Of a stretch of 64,000 bases of DNA, positions 61,506 through 64,000 are shown one piece after another. How positions within the stretch are numbered: the stretch's first letter is position 1; each line of letters opens with the position of its first letter. The notes beneath the pieces are model-generated. The model searched no databases. It saw only the letters and a list, made by a program, of their open reading frames with translations, and was not told the origin of the DNA. This DNA is from Paragordius varius (lineage: Eukaryota > Nematomorpha): assembly GCA_964247055.1 (NCBI GenBank), contig OZ176051.1, positions 9,052,001-9,116,000 of the forward strand, written 5' to 3'. A program made the translations under genes and the position numbers.

Positions 61506-62950
61506 TTTCTCCAAACCTAATACCAAAGCCAGGAAATTCTCTGAGCTTTTGGCACTCGGCTGTCCGAAAAAGGTACCAAATATGTAATATTTAATACAGA
61601 AGTCTTCCACCAAATAACAATTATTTACATTCGTTTGACCATATAATTAAGCCTGAATTTTCTTATAGTTATAATATGTTATAATCATAGCAACCTGATG
61701 TCGTGTAGAAATTTGGATAAAAACCACTTATTATGAAAAACAATTAATGAAAAATAAGCAACCAAAATAGAATAGGTTTTAAATATTAAAAACAGGTTCC
61801 AAAACTGTTAATATTTTTAAGGTAGCAACTCGGTTTCGGTTCCCCTTTTTCGAACTAGTTTCTAGCCATGAATTCTATTTTAAATTAACTTCTTAACAAT
61901 ACAATTAATTTACAAAAGTTTTTAGGATGAAAGCATTCAAATTAAATAACCATTTATATATTCATATCAAAAATTCGATCAATATACCATTATAGTTATA
62001 TAATTTACATTATAAATTTTATATTATGAAACCTAACAATATAATATATATATCTTGTAGTTTAAATTGCGATTGAATTATTATATCAATTAAGCATAAA
62101 AGGTATTTGTTTAGTCTGGACTAAAACCTATCGATAAATAAAAAGAGCCAATCAGTACTCTACACATAATAGATTAAAAGAAAATGTATACATGTAAACA
62201 CAACAATTTTTTTTAGAACTCACAAAACATCCACTCTTTATTTTATTATTTTTATTAATTTTTTTTCATCAAAATTTTATCAACAAGTATGTGGATCTTT
62301 CTTGTATTAATAATTATAACCCGATTTATTTTGGGAAAAGCGATTTGCATACTACTCATTTTGTTTTGAGTCCATTTGCAAATATAATGGGAAGATCGTA
62401 CAAAATAACATTTATTTTTAATTGATTATTATCATTACATTCGAAAAAACTATTAATAAAATAATTTTTTATATTATTTTATGGTGAACAACCTTTAGGG
62501 TTTGAAGGAAGATTTTAAGATTAATATTTAATTAATAACTCTAAGGTATTTTCTAGAATCAAATTTTTTTGCAAGTTCCCGAAATTGATATAATTAGCAT
62601 ATTATATGTCATGTTAAGTTTTTCTAAAAATTATCCTCTTTTGTATCTACCCAATTTGAATAGGTTAAATAGCCAAAATTTATCAAATAAAAATTTATTA
62701 ACAAAGGTTTTAATTACATATAAAGCCTAAACATACATATATAGTTTCCAAAATAATTTTCTCCATGTTTTAAAATCTGTCAAGTGTACACCACATTTAC
62801 AAAATCCACAAGTTAACTTGATCATATGATTTTTATCACCTCCGAATCAAGTTTTATTGCTTGACTTAAGTCATCTAATGTTAAATTTTTTGATCATATG
62901 AAGCAAGCAAGCCATGACTGAAAAAAAACTTAGTTAAAAATTATTTTATC
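61506..62950. other. AT-rich non-coding stretch
   Basis: No supported gene or bounded repeat. Confidence 0.35.
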
Positions 62951-62959
62951 ACCCCACGC

Positions 62960-64000
62960 AATGTTTTAGTCTATGTACTAATTGTTGCGACCAGAGTTCT
63001 TCTAAATCAACATTAGTTATGTATTTTAATAAATGGTTTTTCGTAATACTTGATGGCCTATGATAGTCACCCCAATCCGTAAATAGAGATAAAAATATTT
63101 GCATGTTTAATTGATGAATCAATTAAATACTTAATAATCATACCTGCCCGCGTGAAAGGTTGGCTACCACTGCCTTATAGAGTTCATACTGGACTATGTA
63201 TTTTTCCGAAGATACGATTTTTTAGAAAAACTGGCATAAACTCAGAAGCAATAATTTAGATAATCAATCTATAATATATTCCATCTTAAAATATTCCACA
63301 CTCTACTCCTTATTAATAATAATAATTGTGTCAAGTTTTTGAGTTTGTCATTGCATAACAAAATTATTATAATAAGACATTTGTTTAAGACATCGAAACC
63401 ATTTTTCATATGTACTCCTCATATAAGCTGTTATTTTTATACAACTGTTTTTAAAAGAAAATTTAAATATAATTTGCTTTAATTAAAAAAATCATTAATA
63501 AATTTTTAAAAATGTGAACTGTACCCTAAAACATATTTTTTGATCCTTTTTATTTGCAACTTACTACGACCCATACTGGTTCCGGTTTCACCACCAAAAT
63601 CAGTGGTTCCCATATGTATTATTAACACTTTGATTCAAATTGGGGTGTCTAAAGACCTGAGATCACTTTCAAGTTGATATTTTTATAAAAAATAGTGAAA
63701 GAACGGTTGCATTTTGTAAACCGATGCTTCTATCTTTATAAAAATTACATAAATAAGCCAAAATTACTGAATAAAATTTGGTTTTAAAAACAAAGTTCCA
63801 TATCATAGTACTTCGCTATTTTTATCTTACGACATTTTTTCAAAATATCTTGTATATTTGATTCTAACGCTAGCATTAATTTGATCACTTATAACACTGA
63901 TATAAACAGTAAAAAGCTGCATCATTTTTTATATTTAACAAATGACATATCATATGTACCAAATTATTACCTTGAAGTTTATCCATAATCTCAAGCTTTT
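62960..64000. repeat. dispersed repeat Q plus family F, copy 2
   Basis: Colinear, same orientation, with 51,500-52,420, with shared runs such as GATGGCCTATGATAGTCACC, AAAAACTGGCATAAACTC and CACTTTGATTCAAATTGGGG. Past the end of copy 1 it continues into ATTACCTTGAAGTTTATCCA, which matches 60,035. It runs off the window edge. Confidence 0.75.

Overview
The window is AT-rich metazoan nuclear DNA with spliced host genes (GT-AG introns from about 0.06 to 4.5 kb) inside a dense, nested layer of transposable-element relics. Mariner, hAT and LINE pieces, a Ty3/Gypsy element, long foldback elements and a protein family that I associate with arthropod repeats all point to an arthropod. Low GC and this repeat mix would fit a parasitic copepod such as a sea louse, but that species guess is inference only.

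Three host genes can be built from splice sites and reading phase. (1) 5,431-7,564, minus strand: a complete 540-residue SLC46-type (proton-coupled folate transporter family) membrane transporter in four exons, every intron in phase 1. (2) About 17,675-31,775, plus strand: an orphan gene of at least 13 exons whose phases agree at all junctions except one. I do not recognise the protein. (3) 40,927-46,504, minus strand: DNAJC3/P58IPK, the ER co-chaperone, ten exons with TPR repeats and a C-terminal J domain; the first, signal-peptide exon was not found.

Layout: 1-2,400 holds a decayed mariner; 2,700-4,350 a degenerate tandem repeat of about 320 bp whose relatives recur near 22.5, 34.9-35.5 and 60.8-61.2 kb; 5.4-7.6 the SLC46 gene; 8.5-8.8 a MITE; 9.16-14.82 two long inverted repeats enclosing a minisatellite and a broken ORF of an unclassified repeat family; 14.8-15.4 a hAT end with a BED-finger fragment; 16.1-16.3 a MITE; 17.7-31.8 the orphan gene, whose largest intron holds a LINE with an inverted 5' part and a 1.8-kb foldback element; 33.1-39.8 a pile of foldback, TIR and LTR elements; 40.9-46.5 DNAJC3; 46.9-53.1 foldback repeats, a TIR element with a 10-bp target duplication and possible exons of a further gene; 53.7-59.2 a foldback element split by a Gypsy element; 59.9-64.0 more dispersed repeats.

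The mobile elements form a readable series of insertions: a hAT-like MITE, a Gypsy element and a small LTR element each sit inside an older inverted-repeat element, with 8-bp or 5-bp target duplications that can be read directly. No rRNA, tRNA or CRISPR array was seen. There is no bacterial-style operon or pathway cluster; the three host genes look functionally independent.
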